DNA of 5,100 nucleotides from Lunatibacter sp038209145. Lineage in GTDB: Bacteria; Bacteroidota; Bacteroidia; Cytophagales; Cyclobacteriaceae. Of this stretch, positions 4,948-5,100 are shown piece by piece (the first letter of the stretch is position 1; each line of letters starts with the position of its first letter). The position numbers were made by a program, and so were the translations under genes. The notes under the pieces are model-generated. The model had not been told where the DNA came from and did no database searches. It saw only the letters and a list, made by a program, of their open reading frames with translations. The DNA lies in the NCBI GenBank assembly GCA_038209145.1, contig JBBQXZ010000338.1:1-5100 (forward strand), read 5' to 3'.

Positions 4948-5100
4948 ATGGTCCTGGGTAAGCTGTTCCGGGTTGAGATGGTTGTAATAGGCGAAAATAT
5001 AGCGCATCTCGGCCATATAATTGCGGATTGTCATGGGGGAATAAGCTTTGGCTTCAAGAAAAGAGGCCAGCTTCAGCAGATAATCCTGCGCCGATTCATT

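Larger units (their letters stand above)
2760..5100 (-). mobile_element. IS91-family element with accessory tyrosine recombinase (right end beyond window)
   Basis: A recombinase gene followed by an overlapping HUH/Y2 transposase on the minus strand, with a hairpin-bearing non-coding end downstream of the transposase. Composition is clearly richer in G and C than the cassette region to the left, consistent with separate origin. The origin-type end should lie at about 2690-2800; the other end is outside the window. No flanking duplication is expected for this family. Both genes are disrupted, so this copy is presumably immobile unless helped in trans. Confidence 0.75.
4158..5100 (-). pseudogene. 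tyrosine recombinase of the IS91-type element, 5' cut by window, broken by three mini-hairpins
   Basis: Minus-strand gene entering from the right edge. Removing inserts at 4928-4947 (20 bp), 4844-4865 (22 bp) and 4641-4662 (22 bp) leaves 879 bases, that is 292 codons and a stop in a single frame. Numbering from the window edge: a core-binding domain at 1-85 (SPMTIRNYMAEMRYIF, ITAQSCSFFFKHIL) and a catalytic domain at 100-292 with all expected residues: R137 in GTGLRL, K162 in AGKGNRDR, H235 and R238 in HTLRHSFATHLL, H261 in LLGHS, nucleophile Y270 in TTMIYLHL. It lacks the extra insertion that marks integron integrases (IntI). Recombinases of this type are known just upstream of the transposase in a subgroup of IS91-family elements; their role is unclear. 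It overlaps the transposase start by 11 bp. Three frame-shifting inserts should abolish the protein unless they are removed. Confidence 0.85.

Noticed and set aside
4158..5100. Recombinase as the integron integrase of the cassette array
   Set aside because: It lacks the extra segment typical of IntI between the Lys-containing hairpin and the HxxR motif, and it overlaps the IS91 transposase, so it belongs to that element.

Overview
The window reads as accessory DNA from a Bacteroidota-type genome. This is an inference from AT-rich genes with weak or absent Shine-Dalgarno sequences, the style of the SUKH and TIGR04255 proteins, and an IS91-type element paired with a tyrosine recombinase. It has two compositionally different halves: an AT-rich left part (about 1-2690) and a visibly GC-richer right part (about 2760-5100, genes on the minus strand).

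Left part. After the tail of an unidentified gene (2-160) come two blocks that behave like gene cassettes. Block 1 (about 150-891) holds a SUKH (SMI1/KNR4) gene broken by a one-base frameshift and an overlapping small gene broken by an in-frame TAG. Block 2 (about 1009-2687) holds an intact, tightly overlapping three-gene operon: a TIGR04255 protein, a conserved unknown protein, and a DUF7689-like protein with a Cys/His pattern that could be papain-like. Between the blocks is a 131-bp imperfect palindrome (885-1015) laid out like an integron attC site. In each block the first bases are the reverse complement of its own last bases (12/13 and 12/15 matches), which is the arrangement expected of circularisable cassettes. 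No integron integrase is visible.

Right part. This is an IS91-family element on the minus strand: a tyrosine recombinase (4158 to beyond 5100, cut by the window edge) overlapping by 11 bp a HUH/Y2 transposase with zinc-binding cysteines (2973-4168). Both reading frames are broken by five short hairpin insertions of 20-22 bp sharing the pattern CCCG-N6to8-CGGG-RCARGYT, all in the same orientation. Removing exactly these five pieces, plus one extra base in the transposase, gives continuous proteins of 384 aa (transposase) and at least 292 aa (recombinase) with all expected catalytic residues. One insertion splits the HUH motif; another sits just before the first catalytic arginine of the recombinase. 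The element appears to begin just inside what would have been the palindromic site of block 2, so it may have landed in or replaced that site.

Most worth a second look: (1) the 20-22 bp hairpin family that inserts in coding sequence, (2) the attC-like cassette array, and (3) the TIGR04255 / unknown / DUF7689 operon carried as a cassette.
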